A stretch of DNA of 36,197 nucleotides from Planctomycetota bacterium (lineage in GTDB: Bacteria; Planctomycetota; Phycisphaerae; FEN-1346). Positions 20,837-29,525 of this stretch are shown one piece after another (positions within the stretch are counted from its first letter, which is position 1; each line of letters opens with the position of its first letter). The stretch is taken from contig VGYT01000008.1 in assembly GCA_016872895.1 (NCBI GenBank), positions 1 to 36,197 on the forward strand. Direction: 5' to 3'. Both the position numbers and the translations under genes were made by a program. The notes below the pieces were generated by a model. That model did not search any database, had not been told where the DNA came from, and saw only the letters and a program-made list of their open reading frames with translations.

Positions 20837-23625
20837 AAAACTTAACATGCATCTCCACTCTCCGCCGCGTATGGGCGCTTGCGGCTGTGGTCGCCGTGCT
20901 GCTGCTGGGCATGATGCCGGCCGACGCTCGCGCGGCTCCGCCTGAAGAGGCCCAAGCGCCGCCGCCCCCGCCGGCGGCGGGACCGGCGCCTACGCCGCCC
21001 GAGACATCGCCTCCGGCCGTCCCGCCATCACCGGCGCCGCCCGAGGCCGCCCCGCCTGCCGCCCCGCCGCAGACGCCTGCGCCGCCGGCTGAGCCGGGGC
21101 CGGGCACACCGCCGGGCGAGGCGCCGCCTGCCCTGCCGCCGCCGCCGGCGCCGCCCGAGGCCGCCCCGCCTACCGCCCCGCCGCAGGCACCTGCGCCGTC
21201 GGCCCCGACAACACCTGCGCCGTCGGGGCAGCCGCCCGCCGGTACGCTTCCCGGCGAGACGCCCCCGCAGACGCCGCCCTCTCCGGTGCCGGGCACGGCT
21301 CCCGGCGTCGCCCCGCCAGCCGCGCCGCCGGCCGGGGCGGTCCCCGGCGAGCAGCCGCCGCAGCCCCCGGCGCCGAGGAAGCCCCTCCAGGGCCCCATCA
21401 TGCTGAACTTCAAGGACGCCTCGCTTCGCGCGGTGCTGGAGTACCTGTCGGAAGCGGCCGGCCTGGTCGTCGTGCAGGAAGCCGCGGTCGAGGGCCGCAT
21501 CACCGTCATGAGCCTTCAGCCGCTCAACGTGGAAGAGGCTGTATCGCTCCTGAACACCGTCCTGAAGGAAAAAGGCTACGCCGCCGTACGCACCGGCCGC
21601 ACCCTGCGCATCGTGGCGCTCGACCAGGCGAAGAAGGCGCCGCTGCCCGTTCGCTCCGGCAGCAACCCGGAGGAAATCGAGCCTTCCGACCAACTCATCA
21701 CGCAGGTCATCCCCATCCGGTCGGCCGATGCCACGCAACTGAGGCGCGACCTGGCCGCCCTCATCCCGTCCTATGCCGACCTGAGCGCCAACGCCGCCAC
21801 CAACACGCTCATCCTGACCGACACGCAGACGAACGTCCGCCGCTTTGTTGAGATCATCCGCGCCCTGGACACGCAGACGGCAACCGTCTCGGAGGTGCGG
21901 GTTTACCAGTTGAAGTACGCGAACGCGGCCAACGCCGCGCGACTCATCAACGACCTGTTCAGGCAGGACCAGACGACCCAGGGCGGCGCGGCCAGCCCAT
22001 TTGGCGCCATCCGCGAGTTCATGTTCAGAGGCGGGCCCGGCGGCGGGCCCCCTGGCATGCCCTTCGGCGGCGGGCCTCGGGGCGAGTCCGGCGGCTTCGG
22101 GCCTCGCGGTGAGCGCGGCCCCGGCGACGAGTTTCGCCGCGGCGAGGACAGCCAGCGCACGTCGGGCACCACCTCCGGCCGGCGCGAGCAGCAGAAGGTC
22201 ACAGCCTCGTCCGACGACCGCACAAACACCCTCGTCGTCAGCGGACCGCCGGAGTTGCTCGCGGTCATCGACGACATCATCAAGCAACTCGACTCCAACC
22301 CCGCCGAGGAGCAGGCCGTCTTCGTGTACCCCCTGAAGAATGCCCAGGCCGCGAATATCGAGGCCGTGCTGAACAACCTCTTCGGCTGGTCGGGCGGGAC
22401 GAGCGGCCGGACCACGACCGCGCGCCAGACCGCCACCCAGGCGACGCCGTTCAGAAGCGGCGCCGGTTCAAGCACCCGGAGCACCGGCGGAGGGGGCTTC
22501 GGCGGCTCCAGCAGCCGCAGTTCAGGCGGCCTCGGCTCGACCAGCCTCGGATCAACCGGCTTCGGCTCCACCGGCTTCTTCGGCAGCGGGACGACCGCGG
22601 GCACGGCGGGCCGAAGCACCATGCGATTCTCGCCCACGACCGCGGCGGCCGCATCCGACCTCGCCGGACAGGTCTACGTCGTGGCCGACCCCGACACGAA
22701 CTCGCTCCTGGTGACCGCCGATTCCAAGCACTTCGACCGCATCAAGGCAATCCTGGAGGACCTGGACCGGCCCGTGCCGCAGGTCCTCATCAAGATCCTC
22801 ATCGCCGAGGTCACGCACGACGATGCGCTCGACCTGGGCACGGAGTTCTCGGTCCTGAACATGCGGGCCGCCGGCACAAGAGGCGCCCGCGGCGGGACGG
22901 ACTTCTCCGTTGCCGCGCAGACCGGCGGCATAACCGTCAGGGTGATCGAGAGCGACTTTACCGCCGCCGTCCGCGCCCTGGCCACCGCGGGCAAACTCGA
23001 CGTCCTCAGCCGCCCCTACATCCTCACCAGCGACAACCAGCAGGCTTCCATCATGGTGGGCCAGGAAGTGCCCTTCATCACGCGGTCGCAACTCACCGAC
23101 ACGGGCCAGACCATCAACACAATAGAATATGATGATATCGGCATCATCCTGACCGTAACGCCCCACATCAACCCCGACGGCCTGGTCATCATGGACGTTT
23201 ACCCGGAGATTTCGGCCCTCACCGGGACGACCGTTCCCATCTCCGAGACGGTCAACGCGCCGGTGTTCGCCCGGCGCGCCGCGCAGAGCCGCGTGGCCAT
23301 CCACGACGGCCACACCATCGTCATCGGCGGCCTCATGGAAGACCGTAACGTCGAGACCGTTCAGAAGGTGCCCATCCTGGGCGACATCCCCTTGCTGGGC
23401 GCCCTGTTCAGCCGCACAATCAAGACCAAGACCAAGACGGAACTCCTTATGTTCCTTACCCCGCACGTGGCCAGGGTGCCGGAGGACCTGGTGGGCATGT
23501 CGGCCAACGAACAGGCCGGCACCAAACTCACCCCCGATGCCGTCCAGCCGGGCGCGTTCGAGGAACACATGAAGGGCATGCAGCGCGGCGCGACCCCGCC
23601 CCCGCAGCAGCCCCCGGACCAGTGA
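20833..23625 (+). CDS. gspD: Type II secretion secretin GspD
   Basis: GspD forms the outer-membrane channel. The 930-residue product has a signal peptide (cleaved near ADARA, about 33), an unusual Pro/Ala/Gly-rich linker (about 35-180), then N-domains beginning IMLNFKDASLRAVLEYLSEA (184 onward) and VRVYQLKYANAANAARLINDLF. Gly-rich insert 1 covers about 397-450, followed by another N-domain. A Ser/Gly/Thr-rich insert 2 covers about 518-600. The secretin domain (about 640-890) ends with IGGLMEDRNVETVQKVPILGDIPLLGALFS and ELLMFLTPHVAR, the hallmark of the family. Start and end overlap neighbours. The two low-complexity inserts sit between the ring-forming N-domains, as in other secretins, but the first linker is not usual. 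Confidence 0.96.
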   Translation: MKNLTCISTLRRVWALAAVVAVLLLGMMPADARAAPPEEAQAPPPPPAAGPAPTPPETSPPAVPPSPAPPEAAPPAAPPQTPAPPAEPGPGTPPGEAPPALPPPPAPPEAAPPTAPPQAPAPSAPTTPAPSGQPPAGTLPGETPPQTPPSPVPGTAPGVAPPAAPPAGAVPGEQPPQPPAPRKPLQGPIMLNFKDASLRAVLEYLSEAAGLVVVQEAAVEGRITVMSLQPLNVEEAVSLLNTVLKEKGYAAVRTGRTLRIVALDQAKKAPLPVRSGSNPEEIEPSDQLITQVIPIRSADATQLRRDLAALIPSYADLSANAATNTLILTDTQTNVRRFVEIIRALDTQTATVSEVRVYQLKYANAANAARLINDLFRQDQTTQGGAASPFGAIREFMFRGGPGGGPPGMPFGGGPRGESGGFGPRGERGPGDEFRRGEDSQRTSGTTSGRREQQKVTASSDDRTNTLVVSGPPELLAVIDDIIKQLDSNPAEEQAVFVYPLKNAQAANIEAVLNNLFGWSGGTSGRTTTARQTATQATPFRSGAGSSTRSTGGGGFGGSSSRSSGGLGSTSLGSTGFGSTGFFGSGTTAGTAGRSTMRFSPTTAAAASDLAGQVYVVADPDTNSLLVTADSKHFDRIKAILEDLDRPVPQVLIKILIAEVTHDDALDLGTEFSVLNMRAAGTRGARGGTDFSVAAQTGGITVRVIESDFTAAVRALATAGKLDVLSRPYILTSDNQQASIMVGQEVPFITRSQLTDTGQTINTIEYDDIGIILTVTPHINPDGLVIMDVYPEISALTGTTVPISETVNAPVFARRAAQSRVAIHDGHTIVIGGLMEDRNVETVQKVPILGDIPLLGALFSRTIKTKTKTELLMFLTPHVARVPEDLVGMSANEQAGTKLTPDAVQPGAFEEHMKGMQRGATPPPQQPPDQ

Positions 23626-24152
23626 CGAAGTCAGGAAGTGACGACGTGAACAGCCCCTACGCTGCGACCGTGTGGTCCCTGCTTCGTCGCTCTCTCACTT
23701 TGTCACTTTGCCACGCTGTCACTTTGCCGCTCTTTTACTGCTGCCTCTTGGCGGCGGCAATTGCCGCCGGCTGCCAGGTCGCGGCCCCGTCGCCGCGCAG
23801 GCCAAGCACCGACCTCGACCCCTGCGCCGAGCGCCTGCACGACGCCTGCGGGCGGCTCCTGCTCTACTCTCGAACCAACGGAAGGCTTCCGGAGACCCTC
23901 GACGACCTCGCCCGTCCCGATTCCGGCGCGATCGCGCCCCTTGTCTGCCCGGCCTCCGGCAAGCCGTCCGTTTACAGCAAGGACGGGCTTCGCGTGCCCG
24001 GCCGGGCGGGCCTCCTGGTTCTGTACGACGCCCAGCCGGTGCATTCCGGCATGCGCTGGGCAATCCTCGTGGAGGGCAGCGACAAAGGCAAGCCCCTGGC
24101 CGGCCGCGTCGTCCTCCTGCCCGACGGCCCCCTGTTCTCGGAACCCAAGTAG
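23622..24152 (+). CDS. Small lipoprotein at the end of the secretion operon
   Basis: This 176-residue product starts at GTG (overlapping the gspD stop as GTGA). It has a hydrophobic segment ending AIAAGC (Cys51), a plausible lipoprotein site. The rest resembles the C-terminal part of pseudopilin-like proteins: LLLYSRTNGRLPETLDDLARP, then LVCPASGKPSVYSKDGL and a short beta end. No family name is recognised. A second possible start is the GTG at 23646. The hydrophobic part of the signal is encoded by an 8-bp-period repeat (23695-23726). It could be a substrate, pilotin-like helper or assembly factor of the secretin; all are guesses from position. Confidence 0.7.
   Translation: MTKSGSDDVNSPYAATVWSLLRRSLTLSLCHAVTLPLFYCCLLAAAIAAGCQVAAPSPRRPSTDLDPCAERLHDACGRLLLYSRTNGRLPETLDDLARPDSGAIAPLVCPASGKPSVYSKDGLRVPGRAGLLVLYDAQPVHSGMRWAILVEGSDKGKPLAGRVVLLPDGPLFSEPK
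23695..23726. repeat. Octamer repeat (TCACTTTG) in a lipoprotein signal
   Basis: TCACTTTG, TCACTTTG, CCACGCTG, TCACTTTG follow one another with period 8. Complementary AAGTGAC occurs at 23636-23642, so the 5-prime part of the gene can fold into a loose inverted repeat. The repeat encodes the Leu/Cys/Val-rich hydrophobic core of the signal peptide. Confidence 0.6.
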
Positions 24153-24175
24153 CACCTCACGCGGGGGCCATCGAA

Positions 24176-24240
24176 GCGCCGGGCGCGCCGCCTCGCGGCA
24201 GGAAGCGGCATTTTCCGCGAGAAGGGGGGCGCCCCGGCGC
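24176..24240. terminator. Possible bidirectional terminator between convergent genes
   Basis: The gap between the lipoprotein stop and the sulfatase stop contains outer arms GCGCCGGGCGC (24176-24186) and GCGCCCCGGCGC (24229-24240), complementary with one bulged base. An inner stem CTCGCGG/CCGCGAG lies inside with TTTT at its loop edge. The convergent setting suggests transcription ends here for both operons; there is no outer T tract. Confidence 0.35.
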
Positions 24241-24243
24241 ACG

Positions 24244-25785
24244 TCAGAACTTGCCCTTTGCCGATGCGACGATGTTTCGCTTGCCGTCCGTCCAGTGGTC
24301 CCTGTACCAGGTGCACGCCTCGAACGTGTCATCGAGGGACTTCATCTTTCCCGCCATCTGCTTGCGAAGGCGATTCAGCGCATCAGCGTGGGCCGGGTCG
24401 CGGGCGAGGTTCTGCATCTGGAGCGGGTCGCCCAGGTTGTCCAGCAGCAGTTCCGACTTGTCCCGGCGATAGATGGCGTACGTGTACCGCTTGTCGCGAA
24501 CGGCCCGCCACTCGAACCCGTCGTTCCATTGCCAGGTGTGCCCGAGGCCCTGGAGGAATGCGAACTCGGGCTCCGGGCCGGCCCGGCCCCGCGCCAGGTG
24601 GCTGAGGTTCATCCCCTCGACGGCGCCGGGGATGGGAAGGCCCATCAGCCCCAGCAGCGTGGGCATGATGTCCGGCGTGCCCATGCAGGCGTCGCAGACA
24701 AGCCCGCCCGGGATCGTGCCGGGCCAGCGGATGACCATCGGAACGCGCGCGGCAGGCTCGTAGAAGGTGAGTTTGAACACCCGGCCGTTGGCGCCGAACA
24801 TCTCGCCGTGGTCCGACGTGAAGACGATAACCGTGCCGTTTCCGATGCCGGCGGCATCCACGGCGTTAATAATCCGGCCGACGTTGTCGTCCAGGTTGGC
24901 CGTCATCGCGTAGTACGCACGCTGGTAGCCGGGCAGGTTGGGCTTCCACTGCGCGAGCCAGTTCTTCGGGTCCGCGTTGCGGTCCATGTACGGGTCGGGG
25001 GCGTCGGACCAATTCCTGGGCAGCGGGAAATCCACCTCCTTGAACAGGCGGAGGTACTTATCGGGCACGTTGTCCGGTCCCCACGGGTCGTGCGGCGTGC
25101 CTACCGACAGCGTGAGGTAGAAAGGCTTGTCCTTCCCGGCGTGTCGCCGGATGAAGTCGATGGCCATGTCCGTCTGGCCGTCCGGTTCGTAGCCCTCGAA
25201 CGTGTGCTTCACGGGCTCGTCCATGTAATAAAAGTTGTCGTAGTACATGTGGTTGAAGTTGTACGCTGCCCAGAACCCGTCCCAGCCAAGGCGATACTTC
25301 TTCATCTCCGGCGGGATATAGGAGTTCTTCATGGCGTTGTGGTTGCCGCCCTCGTTGGCCCACAGGTGCCACTTGCCGATGTAACCTGTCTCGTAACCGG
25401 CCTCCGTCACCACGTGGCCGAGACACCGCTGGTTGGGGTTGATGCGCAACTCGTTGATGGCCATGCCCGTGCTCGAGGGGTACTTGCCCGTCAGCAGCGA
25501 CGCCCGGTAGGCCGCGCAGACCGGCATGGAGGACACGCACTGCCGGAAACTGACGCCCTGCGATGCCAGCCGGTCGATGTTGGGCGTCCTGGCCTTGGCG
25601 TCGCCCGCGTAGCCGAGGGACTGGTATCGCAATTGGTCAGCAAGGATGTAGATGACATTGGGCCTCTTGCCGGGCGGGCCGGACTCCGAGCCGCCCCCCA
25701 CGGCCCGAGACAGTCCGCAGGTCAACCCCGCCGCGACGGCCGCCGTCCTCAGAAAGTCCCTTCGGGTGAGTCTCTCTCGCAACAT
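24244..25785 (-). CDS. Tat-exported sulfatase
   Basis: Type I sulfatases hydrolyse sulfate esters with a formylglycine made from Cys or Ser. The 513-residue product begins with a twin-arginine signal (LTRRDFLRTAAVAAGL). The catalytic motif is C90-A-A-Y-R in SMPVCAAYRASLLTGKYPSS; Cys90 would be converted. Other family marks are NVIYILADQLRYQSLGY (metal Asp) near 43-59, GYIGKWHLW, SVGTPHDPWGP and VIVFTSDHGEMFG. The start has AGGAG 8 nt upstream. It is the last gene of a four-gene minus-strand run. The maturation enzyme is not in the window. The substrate is unknown; algal or animal sulfated glycans are typical for Planctomycetota. Confidence 0.95.
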   Translation of the reverse strand: MLRERLTRRDFLRTAAVAAGLTCGLSRAVGGGSESGPPGKRPNVIYILADQLRYQSLGYAGDAKARTPNIDRLASQGVSFRQCVSSMPVCAAYRASLLTGKYPSSTGMAINELRINPNQRCLGHVVTEAGYETGYIGKWHLWANEGGNHNAMKNSYIPPEMKKYRLGWDGFWAAYNFNHMYYDNFYYMDEPVKHTFEGYEPDGQTDMAIDFIRRHAGKDKPFYLTLSVGTPHDPWGPDNVPDKYLRLFKEVDFPLPRNWSDAPDPYMDRNADPKNWLAQWKPNLPGYQRAYYAMTANLDDNVGRIINAVDAAGIGNGTVIVFTSDHGEMFGANGRVFKLTFYEPAARVPMVIRWPGTIPGGLVCDACMGTPDIMPTLLGLMGLPIPGAVEGMNLSHLARGRAGPEPEFAFLQGLGHTWQWNDGFEWRAVRDKRYTYAIYRRDKSELLLDNLGDPLQMQNLARDPAHADALNRLRKQMAGKMKSLDDTFEACTWYRDHWTDGKRNIVASAKGKF

Positions 25786-25838
25786 GGCAGGCTCCTGGCG
25801 GGCGGGCTGTTTGCCGGTCATGCGACCCGTAGGGGCCT

Positions 25839-28079
25839 TCACTGGGCGGCCTGGCATTCCGCGACCTTGCGGTAGTTGAAGTCGTCGGTGAGAAGCCCCT
25901 CTTCGTAGAGGGCCTTGATCTGTCGCAGGCGTCCGGCGACTTGCTGCTTGGTGAATGTGGCTTTGCCAGGGGGCGCGGCGGGGGCCTTCGTCTCGACCGC
26001 CGGCGGGGCCTTCGTCCCGGCCGCTGCCGTGGCCTGCGCCACGACTGTCGGCGGCGGGGAAGCGGGCGGCACGCGCTTGGGCGGAGGGGTGTACGACGGG
26101 TCGTAAACGAGGACCTTGAGGTCCTCGGCGGGGACCAGATGCCGCCACAGGAACGCCTGCATCCTGTCTTCCGCGGCGATGGCCTCGTGGGCGACGTCGC
26201 GGTCCTGGATCTTCGCCCTGCCTTCGAGGCGCAGGTTCACCGGCTGCTTCGTGGCGGTCAGTGTAGTGCTCAGCGTCAGCCGCCCGGAAGCCTGGTTCTG
26301 CGGTATCGTGCCGCCCGTCAGCGAGAATCCCGTCGGCGGGTTCTTCAGGACCACGCTGATGGGGCCCGTAAAGCCGTCCTTGCGAATGACCTGGACGTTG
26401 ACGGTGGCGCTGCCCCTGCCGCGCATCGCAACGCTGGACGGCACGACGAACAGGGCGAAGTCCGGCTGCGGCTGGCTCAGTCTCAGGCGATAGGCGAAGT
26501 CCGGGCCGCCGCTGCGGGCGGCGTCGCCCAGGTGAACGTAGTAGGTTCCGTCCGCCGGCAACTTGAACATGATGTAGGAATCGGCGTGGTGCGTGTTCAC
26601 GCCGGCCTGGGGGTCTTCATGGTCGTCGTTCGCCGCCAGCACGTTGCCTGCCGCATCGGTCAGTTTCAGGATGGAATCCACGGGAGACTCCAGCCGCCTG
26701 GCGCTGACTTCCGCAACGAGCGTATCGCCGGCGCGGCCGGCGAGTTGGAAGACGTCCGAGTCACCCCGGCGATCGATCCGGCCGTTGATGATAACGGGCA
26801 GATCGACCTTCTGTGCGGCGCGGCGTTCGTCGTTGGGCTCCTTGTCGAAGCCTTCGGGCAGCGTGTCCAGGACGACCGGCAGGTAGTTGGAGACGAACCC
26901 TGCCCTGCCCGCGGCGGCACGGTAAATCCCCGGCCCGGCGTCCCTGGGAGGGGGCGCCAGCGCGACCATGGCCAGGTTCCAGCCCACGGTCTCGAATCTC
27001 ACCGGTTCGCCGGCCCGCCCGCCCAACGGGAAGATGCTCGTCACGAACGGCAGTTCGCCGATGGTGAGGCGGTAAACGAAATCCTCGCGGCCGCGGTAGA
27101 TGGCGTCGGTGAGGTGGAGCACGTAGGGCCCGTCCTTGGGAACCTCGAAGAACATGACCGGATCGGGCTTGAAGCGGTAGTCGTCGCAGAACGCAACCTC
27201 CTTGCCCCCGGCGTCGCGCAGCGTCAGCACGGGCTGAAACCAGCCGGGGACGGCATCGGCGACGTACGGGTTCAGGCTGCGCGCTTCGACCGAGATCAAC
27301 AGCCGCTGCCCCTTGCGGGCCTCGAAGCGATACCGGTTCACCTCGCCGGAGGCGATCTGGCCGTTGGCGGTGCACGGCACGGTGACCAGCACCTCCGCTT
27401 CCTCGGGGGGCCTCTTGCGGAGGGCCTGCTCCTCCTTGCCGAGCACCTGGAGGGTGCTGGTAATCATGGGTTTCCTGGCGAACTCGGGAAGTTGGCCGAC
27501 GTAGAAGACCAGCGGGTTGGACACCCCGCGCGAGGTTGCCAGCCTGAGTTCCCGCCGGCCGGGCGGGGCGTCGGGCGCAAAAGTGACCGTGGCGAAGACC
27601 AGGCTGGATATCGAGGCGTTGGCCGGGGTCTGAACGTACTCGGCCATCCTCCTCTCAATCTTGGCGACGATCGTCTGGGGTTCCGCGTCCTTCGCGGCCG
27701 CCCCCTTGTCCGTGGCCGCCCCCTCCATGCCCATCGCGGCCATGCCCATGTCCATCGCGGCCGCCCCTTTGCCCTTCGCGGCGGGCCCCTTCGCCCCCCG
27801 GCGCAGATCGGCCAGTTGCTCCCGCAGCAGCGTCATCTCCTGGGGGCCCAGTCTCCTGAGGTACTCGGTCACCGTGGCCTTGACGCCCGTGCCGGAGACC
27901 AGCACCGCGTCCACGTCGTCCAGGTTCTGCCCGCCGAGCCTGATCTGGAAGGTCGTCCCCTGCCGGCCGCCGGCGGGATAGACGTAGCCGATGTAGGGCC
28001 TCTGCTGCGCATGCGCCGCGGGCGCGGCCGCCGCCAGGACGACCAGTCCCAGGCCTGAAAGCCATTGCACTCTGCCCAT
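25839..28079 (-). CDS. Secreted PPC-domain protein with SHOCT-like end
   Basis: The 746-residue product has a signal peptide (cleaved after AHA, about 24) and an IPT/TIG-like start (PYIGYVYPAGGRQGTTFQIRLGG). Two jelly-roll PPC-like domains follow: one around VNRYRFEARKGQRLLISVEA, the other around EPNDERRAAQKVDLPVIING ... DSDVFQLAGRAGDTLVAEV. Near the C-terminus is a Pro/Ala-rich linker, then RLRQIKALYEEGLLTDDFN, a short helical hairpin like SHOCT. A low-complexity Met/Ala/Gly/Lys stretch (MDMGMAAMGMEGAATDKGAA) interrupts the first third. The start at 28079 has GGAG 6 nt upstream; an in-frame ATG at 28091 is possible. Such proteins accompany DUF1501 and DUF1549/1553 genes in planctomycetes; the function is unknown, perhaps surface binding. 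Confidence 0.85.
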   Translation of the reverse strand: MGRVQWLSGLGLVVLAAAAPAAHAQQRPYIGYVYPAGGRQGTTFQIRLGGQNLDDVDAVLVSGTGVKATVTEYLRRLGPQEMTLLREQLADLRRGAKGPAAKGKGAAAMDMGMAAMGMEGAATDKGAAAKDAEPQTIVAKIERRMAEYVQTPANASISSLVFATVTFAPDAPPGRRELRLATSRGVSNPLVFYVGQLPEFARKPMITSTLQVLGKEEQALRKRPPEEAEVLVTVPCTANGQIASGEVNRYRFEARKGQRLLISVEARSLNPYVADAVPGWFQPVLTLRDAGGKEVAFCDDYRFKPDPVMFFEVPKDGPYVLHLTDAIYRGREDFVYRLTIGELPFVTSIFPLGGRAGEPVRFETVGWNLAMVALAPPPRDAGPGIYRAAAGRAGFVSNYLPVVLDTLPEGFDKEPNDERRAAQKVDLPVIINGRIDRRGDSDVFQLAGRAGDTLVAEVSARRLESPVDSILKLTDAAGNVLAANDDHEDPQAGVNTHHADSYIMFKLPADGTYYVHLGDAARSGGPDFAYRLRLSQPQPDFALFVVPSSVAMRGRGSATVNVQVIRKDGFTGPISVVLKNPPTGFSLTGGTIPQNQASGRLTLSTTLTATKQPVNLRLEGRAKIQDRDVAHEAIAAEDRMQAFLWRHLVPAEDLKVLVYDPSYTPPPKRVPPASPPPTVVAQATAAAGTKAPPAVETKAPAAPPGKATFTKQQVAGRLRQIKALYEEGLLTDDFNYRKVAECQAAQ

Positions 28080-28093
28080 GATCCGCTCCATTG

Positions 28094-29452
28094 CTACATG
28101 ATCTCGGTCAGGATTCCGGCCGACTTCACGCCCGCCGACGCGGCGGGCAGCACGTGGGCCTCAAGGCCCATGGGATGGGGCAGCCTGGCGCCGGCGTCGA
28201 TGCCGGCCAACTGATAGATGCTGCCCAGCAGGTCCACCGGATACACGGGCCGCTCCTTGACCTCCTCGGCCCTGGCATCCGACGAGCCGACCACGCGGCC
28301 GCCCTTGAATCCGCCCCCGGCGACCAGGACCGAGAAGACCTTGCCGTAATGGTTTCGTCCGCCGTTCCAGGGCGGCTGCCAGTCCACCTTGGGACCCCGG
28401 CCGAACTCGCCGCAACACCAGACCAGCGTGCTATCGAGCAGGCTGTGGTCCTTGAGGTCCTCCAGGAGCATCGCCAGTCCTTGGTCCAATTGCGGGCATT
28501 GTTGGCGCATTCTCTGGAAGTGCCCGCTGTGCGTGTCCCAACCTCCGGGGTAGTTGATGACAACATAGGGGACACCCGTCTCGACCAGCCGCCGCGCCGC
28601 CAGGCACCCCTGCCCGAACGTGTGGCGGCCGTAACGGTCCCTCAACTCGGGCTTCTCCTTCGAGAGGTCGAAGACGTCTCTGCCGGCGCCCAGGATGAGG
28701 TCGTAGGCCTGTTTCTTGGCGTCCTCCGCCGCCGCAACCTGCGGACTGGCCGCCATCTCGTTGGCCATCGTGTTCATCTTCCCGAGGAGTTCGCGCCGGG
28801 CCTTCTGGCGGTCGTCGCTGATCGACCTGGCGATCACGCCTTCCACCTCGAACCGGGTTGCGTTCGGGTCGCCGCCCGTGGCAAAGGGCTTGAACTTGGG
28901 CCCCAGGAAGCCCTCTTCGGAGAACCGCCCCTGCGGCCTGGTCAGCACCACGTAGGGCGGGATCATCCCCTTGTATCCGGGGCTCTTAAACAGCGAGAAG
29001 ACGGCCCCGACGCTCGGATAGGCCAGCCGCTCGCCGGGCGCGTGCCCGGTCTGCATGAGGTAGGCCGCCGTCTCATGGCCGTTGTTCCCGTGGGTCATGC
29101 TGCGGATGAGGCAGTACTTGTCGGCCTGCTTGGCCAGTTGGGGGAACAGCGCGCCGATCTGGATGCCGTCCACGTTTGTGGGGATGACCTGGGTGAACTC
29201 GCCCATGTAGTCGCGGCCCGATTCGGGCTTGGGGTCCCAGGTGTCGTTGTGGGACATACCGCCCCAGAGGAAGATCTGAATGACCGACTTGGCCTTGACG
29301 GCGGCAGGGGCTTTGGCCGGCTCCGCCGCGGCCAGGGCATACGAGCCCAGGCGTCCGGCCAGCATCAGCCCTGCCGCGCCGCAGAGGCCCTGGCGCATCG
29401 CCTCGCGTCGGGACATTCGCGTGCCGTTGACTGGAATGTGGCTGGGGTCCAT
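28094..29452 (-). CDS. DUF1501 family protein
   Basis: The 452-residue product has a twin-arginine signal (SRREAMRQGLCGAAGLMLAG) and then the DUF1501 core: SVIQIFLWGGMSHNDTWDPKP, LIRSMTHGNNGHETAAYLMQTG, GWDTHSGHFQRMRQQCPQLD, STLVWCCGEFGRGPKVDW, NGGRNHYGKVFSVLVAGGGFKGG. DUF1501 belongs to the alkaline phosphatase/sulfatase fold group, and the Asp/His residues in these motifs are likely metal ligands; its reaction is not established. AAGGAGA precedes the ATG. It lies 73 nt downstream of the DUF1549/1553 gene, its usual partner, and almost touches the PPC gene. Confidence 0.93.
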   Translation of the reverse strand: MDPSHIPVNGTRMSRREAMRQGLCGAAGLMLAGRLGSYALAAAEPAKAPAAVKAKSVIQIFLWGGMSHNDTWDPKPESGRDYMGEFTQVIPTNVDGIQIGALFPQLAKQADKYCLIRSMTHGNNGHETAAYLMQTGHAPGERLAYPSVGAVFSLFKSPGYKGMIPPYVVLTRPQGRFSEEGFLGPKFKPFATGGDPNATRFEVEGVIARSISDDRQKARRELLGKMNTMANEMAASPQVAAAEDAKKQAYDLILGAGRDVFDLSKEKPELRDRYGRHTFGQGCLAARRLVETGVPYVVINYPGGWDTHSGHFQRMRQQCPQLDQGLAMLLEDLKDHSLLDSTLVWCCGEFGRGPKVDWQPPWNGGRNHYGKVFSVLVAGGGFKGGRVVGSSDARAEEVKERPVYPVDLLGSIYQLAGIDAGARLPHPMGLEAHVLPAASAGVKSAGILTEIM

Positions 29453-29525
29453 GTTCTCTGTCTCCTTACATGATCGCCCGAACGGAACCGCAGTTTAACG
29501 TACTCATCGGCAACTTCCGCGAGAA

